NCBI RefSeq assembly: GCF_002777855.1
Contig: NZ_MEIK01000034.1
Coordinates: 1-64,000, forward strand
Length of the DNA: 64,000 nucleotides
Direction: 5' to 3'
Source of the DNA: Snodgrassella alvi
GTDB taxonomy: Bacteria > Pseudomonadota > Gammaproteobacteria > Burkholderiales > Neisseriaceae
The notes under the pieces are model-generated. The model searched no databases and was not told the origin of the DNA. It saw nothing but the letters and a program-made list of their open reading frames with translations. Within the stretch, counting starts at the first letter, position 1, and each line of letters starts with the position of its first letter. Of this stretch, positions 1 to 8,488 are shown one piece after another. The position numbers were made by a program, and so were the translations under genes.

Positions 1-161
1 CCGCCCAGATTACCAATGGAATCATAGCGGCCAAATCGGTCCTGATTAGTGAAAGGTACCGGCTGCTGTTTGGCTTTGTCATTATTATCAGAACAGCCAG
101 ACAGCAAAAGCAGGCCAGTTAAACAGACAGCTTTAGCATACGAAATCAATAAATTTCTCAT
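1..161 (-). CDS. Tandem lipoprotein paralogue, copy 0 (3' end beyond window)
   Basis: N-terminal 53 or so codons of a fifth copy of the lipoprotein family that fills the next 4.5 kb; the rest lies left of the window. It begins with the same ATG and type II signal peptide (MRNLLIS...LLLLSGC) and the same upstream AGGAG ribosome site as the complete copies. Small differences from copy 1 are visible: asparagines replace a Lys-Asp in the charged stretch after the cysteine, and Thr replaces Ile in the PFINQ segment. It shows that the array continues outside the window. Function unknown. Confidence 0.85.
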   Translation of the reverse strand, partial: MRNLLISYAKAVCLTGLLLLSGCSDNNDKAKQQPVPFTNQDRFGRYDSIGNLG

Positions 162-400
162 ACTGATGTCTCCTGTAGGACTAACATATAAATTAGCATA
201 ATTTTAAGATAATGCAAACAAAAATATACACAAAAATTAACTAATGTAATGAAAAATTAACTCTGAATGGATTATTATGTTTAATATATATACAAGCTAC
301 CGAATATAATTAGCGTAAAATAGCAAGCAAACCGGAATTTCTCTTAAAAAATGGCAAAATTGGCTGAATGAGGTTGTATCAGTTGTGCATCTGTTTCAAT

Positions 401-1276
401 TTATATCTTGCCAGCCTGCTTTTTAATTAATTTGCCATCATTAGTCACCACCCAGCTATCTAGTATGGCAGCGATATTTTTTTCGGTTTGCCGCCATAAC
501 TTGAGATAGGTACGGTTGTAACTGATACTAACTTTTACTGGAAAATTACTAACAAAAAAATCATGATGACAAGATTGTACTTGGCCAACAATATCGCAAA
601 GGATAAGGGTTTTAATGTTATTATTAGCATCTCGATAGATATACAGATCCCGTCCTGCAATATTATCAGTCCATGGCTGATTGGTACTGGGGTCTATACC
701 GTTATTGGCTTGGTAATAGGTTAAGCCAAATACTTTATTAGGCTGCTTAGAATATTCAAAATCCCAGCTTTCTTTTGACGATTTTAAAATATTTTTAAAC
801 CTATGATTATAATTTTTGAATTGCTTAGGACTTACTAAATTATAAACAATCATGTGTCCCCATGGAAAGGGCTTACCTTCAGGAATTAAAGTTTTATTAT
901 CATGCAAATAATCTATTTCGGTTTGTTCTTTATAGCTCATTAGCGCACCATCAGTAAGGCGATAAAACAAACCAAAGCTTTTAATGGGTAGCTGATAAGT
1001 AATAGGTGGACGTTTGTATTTTTGTGCTTTTTTGCTGGCATCAAAATCACCAGGGTCTCCAACATAACGCACCCAGTGAAGTACTACGCCGTCAGGAATA
1101 CTGACTGGTTTACCGCCCAGATTACCAATGGAATCATAGCGGCCAAATCGGTCCTGATTAATGAAAGGTACCGGCTGCTGTTTGGCTTTGTCTTTATCCT
1201 TATCAGAACAGCCAGCCAGCAAAAGCAGGCCAGTTAAACAGACAGCTTTAGCATACGAAATCAATAAATTTCTCAT
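401..1276 (-). CDS. Tandem lipoprotein paralogue, copy 1
   Basis: 291-residue predicted outer-membrane lipoprotein. It has a type II signal peptide with lipobox LLAGC (Cys23) and Ser at +2, which favours sorting to the outer membrane. The mature part has a charged linker, then the conserved block FGRYDSIGNLGGKPVSIP, and near the C-terminus two conserved cysteines (LCD...SCHHDFF) followed by VSISYNRTYLKLWRQTE. Start is set by AGGAG 8 nt upstream of ATG. The gene is a mosaic: its 3' ~490 bp are identical to copy 2, whereas its 5' part resembles copy 3. The GNLGG block and the Cys...CxH pattern recall periplasmic immunity lipoproteins for type VI phospholipases (Tli). That is a recollection-level resemblance, not a proven assignment. 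Confidence 0.85.
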   Translation of the reverse strand: MRNLLISYAKAVCLTGLLLLAGCSDKDKDKAKQQPVPFINQDRFGRYDSIGNLGGKPVSIPDGVVLHWVRYVGDPGDFDASKKAQKYKRPPITYQLPIKSFGLFYRLTDGALMSYKEQTEIDYLHDNKTLIPEGKPFPWGHMIVYNLVSPKQFKNYNHRFKNILKSSKESWDFEYSKQPNKVFGLTYYQANNGIDPSTNQPWTDNIAGRDLYIYRDANNNIKTLILCDIVGQVQSCHHDFFVSNFPVKVSISYNRTYLKLWRQTEKNIAAILDSWVVTNDGKLIKKQAGKI

Positions 1277-1515
1277 ACTGATGTCTCCTGTAGGACTAAC
1301 ATATAAATTAGCATAATTTTAAGATAATGCAAACAAAAATATACACAAAAATTAACTAATGTAATGAAAAATTAACTCTGAATGGATTATTATGTTTAAT
1401 ATATATACAAGCTACCGAATATAATTAGCGTAAAATAGCAAGCAAACCGGAATTTCTCTTAAAAAATGGCAAAATTGGCTGAATGAGGTTGTATCAGTTG
1501 TGCATCTGTTTCAAT

Positions 1516-2391
1516 TTATATCTTGCCAGCCTGCTTTTTAATTAATTTGCCATCATTAGTCACCACCCAGCTATCTAGTATGGCAGCGATATTTTTTTCG
1601 GTTTGCCGCCATAACTTGAGATAGGTACGGTTGTAACTGATACTAACTTTTACTGGAAAATTACTAACAAAAAAATCATGATGACAAGATTGTACTTGGC
1701 CAACAATATCGCAAAGGATAAGGGTTTTAATGTTATTATTAGCATCTCGATAGATATACAGATCCCGTCCTGCAATATTATCAGTCCATGGCTGATTGGT
1801 ACTGGGGTCTATACCGTTATTGGCTTGGTAATAGGTTAAGCCAAATACTTTATTAGGCTGCTTAGAATATTCAAAATCCCAGCTTTCTTTTGACGATTTT
1901 AAAATATTTTTAAACCTATGATTATAATTTTTGAATTGCTTAGGACTTACTAAATTATAAACAATCATGTGTCCCCATGGAAAGGGCTTACCTTCAGGAA
2001 TCAAAGTTTTATTATCATTCAAATAATCTATTTCGGTTTGTTCTTTATCGCTCATCAGCGCACCATCAGTAAGGCGATAAAACAAACCAAAGCTTTTAAT
2101 GGGTAGCTGATAAGTAATAGGTGGACGTTTGTATTTTTGTGCTTTTTTGCTGGCATCAAAATCACCAAGGTCACCAATATAATGTACCCCGTAAAGTATT
2201 ACGCCGTCAGGAATGCTGACTGGTTTACCGCCCAGATTGCCGATGGAATCATAGCGGCCAAATCGGTCCTGATTAATGAAAGGTACCGGCTGCTGTTTGG
2301 CTTTGTCTTTATCCTTATCAGAACAGCCAGACAGCAAAAGCAGGCCAGTTAAACAAACGGCTTTAGTAAACGAGATCAATAAATTTCTCAT
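1516..2391 (-). CDS. Tandem lipoprotein paralogue, copy 2
   Basis: 291-residue lipoprotein with lipobox LLSGC (Cys23). From about residue 127 to the end it is identical to copy 1. Its N-terminal variable segment differs (GVILYGVHYIGDLG, against GVVLHWVRYVGDPG in copies 1 and 3), so sequence divergence is concentrated between residues ~60 and 125. It has the same ribosome site and spacer type as copy 1. No terminator hairpin lies between copies, so co-transcription from right to left is possible. Function unknown; see copy 1 for the immunity-protein hypothesis. Confidence 0.85.
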   Translation of the reverse strand: MRNLLISFTKAVCLTGLLLLSGCSDKDKDKAKQQPVPFINQDRFGRYDSIGNLGGKPVSIPDGVILYGVHYIGDLGDFDASKKAQKYKRPPITYQLPIKSFGLFYRLTDGALMSDKEQTEIDYLNDNKTLIPEGKPFPWGHMIVYNLVSPKQFKNYNHRFKNILKSSKESWDFEYSKQPNKVFGLTYYQANNGIDPSTNQPWTDNIAGRDLYIYRDANNNIKTLILCDIVGQVQSCHHDFFVSNFPVKVSISYNRTYLKLWRQTEKNIAAILDSWVVTNDGKLIKKQAGKI

Positions 2392-2613
2392 AATGATGTC
2401 TCCTGTAGGACTAACATATAAATTAGCATAATTTTAGAATAATGCAAACAAAAACATACACAAAAATTAACTAATGTAATGAAAGATTAACTCTAAATAG
2501 ATTATTATGTTTTAATATATATGCAATCTACCGAATATATTTAGCGTAAAATAGCAAGCAAACCGGAATTTCTCTTAAAAAATGGCAAATTGGCTGAATG
2601 AGGTTGTATCAGT

Positions 2614-2670
2614 TATGCATGTATTGTTCCAAAAATAATTTCTGCAGTCAGTGGTGCAACAGGTATGCAT
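2614..2670. repeat. Direct repeats TATGCAT bounding a 50-bp presence/absence segment (spacer 2/3)
   Basis: TATGCAT occurs at 2614-2620 and 2664-2670, exactly 50 bp apart. The corresponding class A spacers (near 391-396 and 1500-1506) contain a single TGCAT and lack the 50 bp. This is what deletion between short direct repeats would leave, and it accounts for the difference between the 1115 and 1165 bp periods. Confidence 0.8.
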
Positions 2671-2680
2671 CTGTTTCGAT

Positions 2681-3556
2681 TTATACTTTGCCAGCCTGCT
2701 TTTTAATTAATTTGCCATCATTAGTGACCACCCAGCTATCCAGTATGGCAGCAATATTTTTTTCGGTTTGCCGCCATAACTTGAGATAGGTACGGTCGTA
2801 ACTCATACTGACTTTTACTGGAGTATTACTAACAAAAAAATCATGATGACAAGATTGTACCTGACCAACAGTATCGCAAAGGATAAGGGTTTTAATGTTA
2901 TTATTTGAATCCCGATAGATATACAGATCTCGTCCTGCAATATTATCTGTCCATGGCTGATTGGTACTGGGGTCTATACCGTTATTGGCTTGATAATAAG
3001 TTAGACCAAATACTTTATTAGGCTGCTTAGAATATTCAAAATCCCAGCTTTCTTTTGAAGATTCAAGAATATCATTAAACCATCGATTGAAAGTCTTAAG
3101 TTGTTTAGGGCTATATAGATTATAAACAATTGTATAACCCCACGGAAAAGGCTCACCTTTAGGAATAAGTGTTTTATTATCATGTAAATAATCTATTTCG
3201 GTTTGTTCTTTATAGCTCATGAGTGCACCATCAGTAAGGCGATAAAGCAAACCAAAGCTTTCAATGGGTAGCTGATAGGTAATAGGCGGACGTTTGTATT
3301 CTTGTGCTTTTTTGCTTGCATCAAAATCACCAGGGTCTCCAACATAACGTACCCAGTGAAGTACTACGCCGTCTGGAATACTGATTGGTTTACCGCCCAG
3401 ATTGCCAATGGAATCATAACGGCCAAATCGGTCTTGATTAATGAATGGTACTGGCTGCTGTTTGGCTTTGTCTTTATCCTTATCAGAACAGCCAGACAGC
3501 AAAAGCAGGCCAGTTAAACAGACAGCTTTAGCATACGAAATCAATAAATTTCTCAT
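2681..3556 (-). CDS. Tandem lipoprotein paralogue, copy 3
   Basis: 291-residue lipoprotein (Cys23 in LLSGC). The N-terminal 120 residues match copy 1 almost exactly. The central region (about 130-170, PKGEPFPWGYTIVYNLYSPKQ onward) differs from copies 1 and 2 and instead resembles copy 4. Its last ~45 residues, beginning VKVSMSYDRTYLKLW, are identical to copy 4. The paired cysteines are conserved. The gene is therefore a second mosaic linking the two ends of the array. Function unknown. Confidence 0.85.
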   Translation of the reverse strand: MRNLLISYAKAVCLTGLLLLSGCSDKDKDKAKQQPVPFINQDRFGRYDSIGNLGGKPISIPDGVVLHWVRYVGDPGDFDASKKAQEYKRPPITYQLPIESFGLLYRLTDGALMSYKEQTEIDYLHDNKTLIPKGEPFPWGYTIVYNLYSPKQLKTFNRWFNDILESSKESWDFEYSKQPNKVFGLTYYQANNGIDPSTNQPWTDNIAGRDLYIYRDSNNNIKTLILCDTVGQVQSCHHDFFVSNTPVKVSMSYDRTYLKLWRQTEKNIAAILDSWVVTNDGKLIKKQAGKV

Positions 3557-3778
3557 ACTGATGTCTCCTGTAGGACTAACATATAAATTGGCATAATTTT
3601 AGAATAATGCAAACAAAAACATACACAAAAATTAACTAATGTAATGAAAAATTAACTCTAAATGGATTATTATGTTTTAATATATATGCAATCTACCAAA
3701 TATAATTAGCGTAAAATAGCAAGCAAACCGGAATTTCTCTTAAAAAATGGCAAATTAGCTGAATGAGGTTGTATCAGT

Positions 3779-3835
3779 TATGCATGTATTGTTCCAAAAA
3801 TAATTTCTGCAGTCAGTGGTGCAACAGCTATGCAT
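3779..3835. repeat. Direct repeats TATGCAT bounding the same 50-bp segment (spacer 3/4)
   Basis: Second occurrence of the arrangement in the spacer between copies 3 and 4. TATGCAT lies at 3779-3785 and 3829-3835, again 50 bp apart and with the same interior sequence apart from single substitutions. Confidence 0.8.
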
Positions 3836-3844
3836 CTTTTAGAT

Positions 3845-4714
3845 TTATACTTTGCCAGCCTGCTTTTTAATTAATTTGCCATCATTAGTGACTACCCAGC
3901 TATCCAGTATGGCAGCGATATTTTTTTCGGTTTGCCGCCATAACTTGAGATAGGTACGGTCGTAACTCATACTGACTTTTACCGGAAAATTTTTGATGAA
4001 AAAATCATGCTTACAATATTTTATCTGACCGACCGTATCGCATAGGATTAGGGTTTTAATGTCATTATTTGAATCCTGATAAATATATAAATCATTTCCG
4101 ATGAGATTATCTTCCCATGGTTGATTGGTTTTAGGGTTTATACCGTTATTGGCCTGATAATAAGTTAAACCAAATATTTTATTTGCCTGTTTGAAATATT
4201 CAAAATTCCAAGTTTCTTTTGTCGATTTCAGAATATTATTAAACCACTGGTTGAAAGTTCTTGGTTGATTGGGGCTGAATAAGTTATATACATTAGTATA
4301 ACCCCATGGAAAATGCTTGGCCTTTGGAATTAAGATTTTGATATCTTGTTTATAATCACTATCAGTTTGTTCGTTTTTGCTTTTTACTGCACCATCGGTT
4401 AGTCGATAATCAAAATCTAATTCTTTTATAGGCATCTGATAGGTAATAGGTGGTTGCTTATTTATACTGCTTGTATCAAAATTTTCTGTGGCACCAATAT
4501 AGCTCACTTCAGTATAAAGAACGCCACTGGGAATACTGATCGGTTTACCCCCCAGATTACCGATGGAATCAAAGCGGCCAAACCGGTCTTGATTGACGAA
4601 AGGTATGGTCTGGTGTTTGGCTGCATTATCTTTATTATTATCAGAACATCCTGTAAGCAAAAGTAGGCCGGATAAACAGACAGTTTTAGTATACGTTATT
4701 AATAAATTTCTCAT
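3845..4714 (-). CDS. Tandem lipoprotein paralogue, copy 4 (most divergent)
   Basis: 289-residue lipoprotein with lipobox LLTGC. An in-frame ATG six codons upstream exists, but the conserved GGAGA-8 nt-ATG and alignment with the other copies favour the MRNLL start. The middle of the protein is clearly diverged (e.g. TEVSYIGATENFDTSS, DFDYRLTDGAVKSKNEQ), while the signal peptide, the GNLGG block, both cysteines and the last 45 residues are almost unchanged. That pattern suggests repeated end conversion by neighbouring copies. It is the first gene of the array in transcription order; its upstream region is unique and lacks the repeated spacer. Confidence 0.83.
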   Translation of the reverse strand: MRNLLITYTKTVCLSGLLLLTGCSDNNKDNAAKHQTIPFVNQDRFGRFDSIGNLGGKPISIPSGVLYTEVSYIGATENFDTSSINKQPPITYQMPIKELDFDYRLTDGAVKSKNEQTDSDYKQDIKILIPKAKHFPWGYTNVYNLFSPNQPRTFNQWFNNILKSTKETWNFEYFKQANKIFGLTYYQANNGINPKTNQPWEDNLIGNDLYIYQDSNNDIKTLILCDTVGQIKYCKHDFFIKNFPVKVSMSYDRTYLKLWRQTEKNIAAILDSWVVTNDGKLIKKQAGKV

Positions 4715-5196
4715 ACTGATGTCTCCGGTCATATTGCTGGATAAATTAGCATAAAATTTAGATGATACAAAAAAATATATATTTATTCTTGTAATTTTAT
4801 ATTAGTTTTAAGGCTATAGATATTCACTGTTAATTCTGATTTATATAACTTGAAAAAAGAAGAATACTGTAAAAATGGCAAAGACTAAGGCTGATGTGGA
4901 TTTGAGATATCTGGAAATAACGGTGTTTTATTTGTTTTGATGTGTAATCAGATATAAATATAACTTAATAGCAATACTGTTAAGTAATAAAACTAATCAA
5001 CTTACTAATATAATCTACTTCTTTATGCCGCTCTAGTGAATTTGCCTATGATTAAAGGAAAAGAAATAGTGATTAGCTCCTGAACTTCAATATAGCTAAT
5101 CATACGTGTACCACCTATCAGGATATTTATTACTATTATTTGCTAACATCGCATCATTTTTAGTATCTACACCGAGATTTTGGTAGTAATAAATTT
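4715..5196. other. Gene-free AT-rich region upstream of the lipoprotein array
   Basis: No convincing reading frame on either strand. The segment must hold the leader of copy 4 and perhaps the promoter for the whole array. The GGAGA ribosome site is at its left edge, but I could not pick a promoter with confidence among the many AT-rich hexamers. It is not similar to the repeated spacers of the array. Confidence 0.5.
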
Positions 5197-5221
5197 ACCT
5201 GCCATTATGGAAATGGCAGGT
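5197..5221 (-). terminator. Hairpin downstream of the RTX gene
   Basis: Ten-bp stem ACCTGCCATT / AATGGCAGGT with a 5-nt loop, 27 nt after the stop of the RTX gene on the minus strand. It is followed on that strand by an AT-rich but not pure T tract. It probably separates the RTX transcript from the lipoprotein array. Confidence 0.55.
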
Positions 5222-5248
5222 GTGATTGAACAAAATACGTGTAACTAT

Positions 5249-6883
5249 TTATCCCCACATGGAAGAAACTTGGGATTGTTGGGTAAATTGCTGCATCTGG
5301 CTAACCATATCAGCTGATAATAATAAGTTTGCTTGATTGTTATAATCATGACGATCAATCCCATGAGCTGTGTCAAATGTAGCCATAGCATCAACCAGTT
5401 GTTTAATTTGGCTGGCTCCTATCTGTTTGCCATCAGCAGTAACAATATTGTAATGGTCAGAGTTAGAATAGTCTCCCCACATACTTACCACTACCTGATC
5501 ACATGAACCAATATGTGTAATGGTTAGCTGGCCTTGGAATAAGTTGAACCAAAGCTCATTACTGTTATATTCTGTGAAATTTAGAGTATTCATTTCTCCA
5601 TCTAAAAACTCAGATTCATAGATAGAATCCATCCCGTGTTTGGCGCCAAAAATATATGTATCGTTGCCAGTGCCGCCGGAAAGCATATCGTTGCCGGTAC
5701 CACCAATCAGAATATCATCTCCGTTTCCGCCATCCAGATAATCATTGTTGCTGCCACCATCTAAAATATCATTTCCATCGCCACCCATTAGCATATCAGT
5801 ATTACTGCCGCCAGTCAGAATATCGTTTCCTTTTCTTCCGTATAAGATATCTTCTCCAGCGGTGCCAGTTAAAACTAGATCGTCATATTGCCTTGGGTCA
5901 TTATCATCAAGTGCTACATTGTCAGAGCTGGTGTCAATGGCTGGTATAACTTTTATATCGGCCGGAATATCTTTAGCGGTTAATGAGCGATCATCAAAAG
6001 TAAATTTGAAATCGTCCTTTTCGTAAATAAAGAAATTCAAAATAGTGACAACATCTTCATTGCCATAAGCTTTAACAAGGAGATTATCTCCTTGTTGAAT
6101 AAACTGTACTTGATCAGCAGATGCACCCTTAAATACAAATTCATTCATGTATTTAAAATCATAATTGTTGTACGCTGCAGCATCAACAATATCCTGCCCA
6201 TGACCTTTTTCGAATAAACATAAGCTGTTTCGGGCAGTGGTCTTTATATAGTCATTACCCTTTCCACCATTTATGATAGTATATTCTGAGTTTTCAACGC
6301 TTATATAATCATCACCATCTCCACCATCAAGAATGCTATAGCTCCCTAAGCCATATAATGTATCGTTACCTTTGCCTCCAATTAAGTGGGTAGCAGGTGC
6401 AGTATTATTAAGTGGCCATTGGCCTAATGTATCGCCTTCAACTGCAGCAGACTCTACTTCCTGCTGGCTGAGCTCATTCAGAATATCTGCTACATTTTGG
6501 CCTGTCTGTTGTGCCACGCCTAAGGCTACATCCACCACATCTAGTATCTTATCTTCAGCGATAATAGTGAATGCACGGTATTGGGGGGTATAAAAATAAG
6601 ACGGTAGTCTGATGCTGTCTGCGTTGCCATAAGGATGGATGATTAAATCGTCATCTTCGCGAGTGAATACAATACCTGAAGCCTTTGCACCTTGTAGTAC
6701 AAGCTCATTACATTGATTTAAAAATGGTAATTCAGCAATACCTTTGTCTTCAATGGAAAATTCTTTACCTTGACTGCCCTGAAATATATAACGATCACTT
6801 TTCCATTGCCTATCTGGCTGATAGCCGTTGTCTTCAGATAAGATAATGGTGTTCATTTCTGAGGTATTTTGTATGTCGGACAT
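5249..6883 (-). CDS. RTX-type calcium-binding protein, probable type I secretion substrate
   Basis: 544 residues, no N-terminal signal peptide. Two blocks of glycine/aspartate nonapeptides (GGxGxDxLx type) are visible, at about residues 168-212 and 338-412. Between and before them are segments resembling the haemolysin-type calcium-binding related domain (residues ~62-98 VLQGAKASGIVFTRE..., and ~249-305 FVFKGASADQVQFI...). The C-terminal 130 residues (LNFTEYNSNELWFNLFQGQL...) resemble the tails of Neisserial FrpA/FrpC-like proteins. RTX repeats fold on binding Ca2+ after export, usually through an ABC/MFP/TolC channel; none is encoded in this window. No enzymatic or pore-forming toxin domain is recognisable, so it may be a surface or biofilm protein, or a short relative of Frp proteins. 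An AGGAA ribosome site precedes ATG. Confidence 0.85.
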   Translation of the reverse strand: MSDIQNTSEMNTIILSEDNGYQPDRQWKSDRYIFQGSQGKEFSIEDKGIAELPFLNQCNELVLQGAKASGIVFTREDDDLIIHPYGNADSIRLPSYFYTPQYRAFTIIAEDKILDVVDVALGVAQQTGQNVADILNELSQQEVESAAVEGDTLGQWPLNNTAPATHLIGGKGNDTLYGLGSYSILDGGDGDDYISVENSEYTIINGGKGNDYIKTTARNSLCLFEKGHGQDIVDAAAYNNYDFKYMNEFVFKGASADQVQFIQQGDNLLVKAYGNEDVVTILNFFIYEKDDFKFTFDDRSLTAKDIPADIKVIPAIDTSSDNVALDDNDPRQYDDLVLTGTAGEDILYGRKGNDILTGGSNTDMLMGGDGNDILDGGSNNDYLDGGNGDDILIGGTGNDMLSGGTGNDTYIFGAKHGMDSIYESEFLDGEMNTLNFTEYNSNELWFNLFQGQLTITHIGSCDQVVVSMWGDYSNSDHYNIVTADGKQIGASQIKQLVDAMATFDTAHGIDRHDYNNQANLLLSADMVSQMQQFTQQSQVSSMWG

Positions 6884-7496
6884 AATAATTTCCTGATATT
6901 TTCGTTGCTTGGGAGAAATGATTTCAGCTGTTGTTTTGCTGAATATTTAATGAATGCTGGTTAGTCTATCCCCAATGATATTTGGGTAATTTTTTGGATA
7001 AAATTCAAGTGCGTTCTCCAATTCGTTCTTCATAGATATAGGTGTTTAATTGGTGTTATGAATTATTAAAATAACACAAATTTATTATTCCATCAAGTTA
7101 TATTATGGATTAGTGTATTGAAATATTTAATTTTTTATTGTGTTTCTATTAATATTTCTAATGAATTTTTACTATCTATTGGTATGGATGTTTGTTAGTG
7201 CTAAGGTTAATTCTGAATTAAATATTTTAAAGTATGTGTTAATTGAATTTATGTTTTTAAGATTTATATCTATTTAAGATTATTTAAAATTGATTTTTTC
7301 AGTTTAAACTTATTGTTTTTGATTTAGGAATGGGAGAAGATTTTTTTATAAGTGTATATGTGATGGTTTTAAAGGTTGTGAGGCAAACTGATGTTTTGCT
7401 TAAAAAATAAGCATTGCGGATTGTTTGTATTGGGGTATGTAACTTGATTTTTATGTAGTAGCAGCCATATTAATTCTTTATTTTGTCGGGGTTTTG
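6884..7496. other. Divergent gene-free AT-rich region between RTX gene and hslO
   Basis: About 610 bp without a plausible gene, very AT-rich with many T tracts. It must carry the leaders of the RTX gene (leftward) and hslO (rightward). No clear operator, riboswitch or remnant gene was recognised. Confidence 0.5.
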
Positions 7497-8414
7497 ATGA
7501 TGGCAGAAACTAAGTTGATATCGGCGGATCAGTTGACACGATTTGTGTTTGATGATTGTCCGGTGCGTGGTCTGCATGTGAATTTGCAAGAAGTATGGCA
7601 GCATGTAGCAGAGAATAAGGCTTATCCTAAGGCGATTCACCGTGCTTTGGGTGAGCTGACTGTTGCAGCGGTGCTGCTGGCGAGCAATCTGAAGTTTGAT
7701 GGTAATCTGATTGTACAGGTGCAGGGTAAAGGTGTGCTGAAGATGCTCGTTGCTGAAGCTACATCGGCTGCTACCTGCCGAGCTACAGCACGCTGGGATG
7801 AGTCTGCAAAAATCGATGAAAATATGTCGCTTGTGGATTTGCTGGGTGAGGGCGGTATGTTTGTGCTGACTTTACAGCCAGCTCAGGGTGAATCTTGGCA
7901 GGGTATGGTGGAGCTAGCCGGAAACAGTATTGCACAGATGCTGATGAATTATATGGCACGTTCTGAGCAGCTGGCCACGCATATTACGCTGGCCGCTGAT
8001 GAATCAAAGGCAGGCGGGTTGTTATTGCAGAGGCTGCCTGAACAAGATATCAATGATGATAGCTGGGCTGAATTGTGTGCTCTGGCAGAAACGCTGACAG
8101 CAGATGAGTTGTTAAAGTTGGATGTGCAGACTTTACTTTTTCGCCTGTTTCATGAACATGAGGTACGGCTGTTTTCACCGCAAAATGTGGAGTTTGCCTG
8201 TACTTGTTCGCGTGGCAAGGTTAGCGATATGTTGTTATTGCTGGGCGGACAAGAGGTGGGTGAAGCTGTAGCTGAGCAAGGCAGTGTAGAGGTGAACTGT
8301 GATTTCTGTCATGAACGTTATGTATTTGATGAAGCGGATGTTAATGCTTTGTTTGGCAGTAATGTGGTTGCCACAGCTCAGCAGGAGCTGGCAGCGCGAC
8401 AAATCAATCATTAA
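7497..8414 (+). CDS. hslO: Redox-regulated chaperone Hsp33
   Basis: 305-residue cytoplasmic holdase chaperone activated by oxidation. The N-terminal substrate-binding domain is recognisable from FVFDDCPVRGLHVNL and the GELTVAAVLLASNLKFDG stretch. The C-terminal redox switch has the zinc cysteines as C-x-C (about 235/237) and C-x-x-C (about 268/271). The frame opens with TTG-ATG-ATG; I use the first ATG because a CGGGG stretch lies just upstream, but the second ATG is equally possible. Monocistronic, ending at a strong terminator. Confidence 0.96.
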   Translation: MMAETKLISADQLTRFVFDDCPVRGLHVNLQEVWQHVAENKAYPKAIHRALGELTVAAVLLASNLKFDGNLIVQVQGKGVLKMLVAEATSAATCRATARWDESAKIDENMSLVDLLGEGGMFVLTLQPAQGESWQGMVELAGNSIAQMLMNYMARSEQLATHITLAADESKAGGLLLQRLPEQDINDDSWAELCALAETLTADELLKLDVQTLLFRLFHEHEVRLFSPQNVEFACTCSRGKVSDMLLLLGGQEVGEAVAEQGSVEVNCDFCHERYVFDEADVNALFGSNVVATAQQELAARQINH

Positions 8415-8432
8415 TGCATTAAGCTGAAAAAA

Positions 8433-8464
8433 CAGCCAGTTCAATTACTGGCTGCTTTTTTTTG
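8433..8464. terminator. Bidirectional terminator between hslO and pepP
   Basis: Stem CAGCCAGT / ACTGGCTG with a 6-nt loop, flanked by A6 on the left and T8 on the right, so it can serve both convergent genes. Confidence 0.9.
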
Positions 8465-8488
8465 CGCTGATGTTTCTGAGATGCTCAG

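Larger units (their letters stand above)
1..4714. repeat. Tandem gene array with ~1.12-1.17 kb repeat unit
   Basis: Five lipoprotein genes repeat head to tail. The distance between equivalent points is 1115 bp (copies 0 to 1 and 1 to 2), 1165 bp (2 to 3) and 1164 bp (3 to 4). Spacers are repeated along with the genes. The spacers at 162-400 and 1277-1515 read as identical (class A). Those at 2392-2680 and 3557-3844 form class B, which carries about 50 extra bases and shared substitutions. The array has no transposase and no terminal inverted repeats, so it looks like unequal crossover plus gene conversion rather than a mobile element. Confidence 0.9.

Noticed and set aside
1-3844. Possible CRISPR array or insertion element
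   Set aside because: The repeat unit is over 1 kb and contains a gene. There are no short spaced repeats, no transposase and no terminal inverted repeats.
1022-4666. Repeated ~70-codon plus-strand frames opposite each lipoprotein gene
   Set aside because: They recur only because the genes on the other strand are duplicated. They lack ribosome sites and their sequence follows the constraints of the opposite frame.
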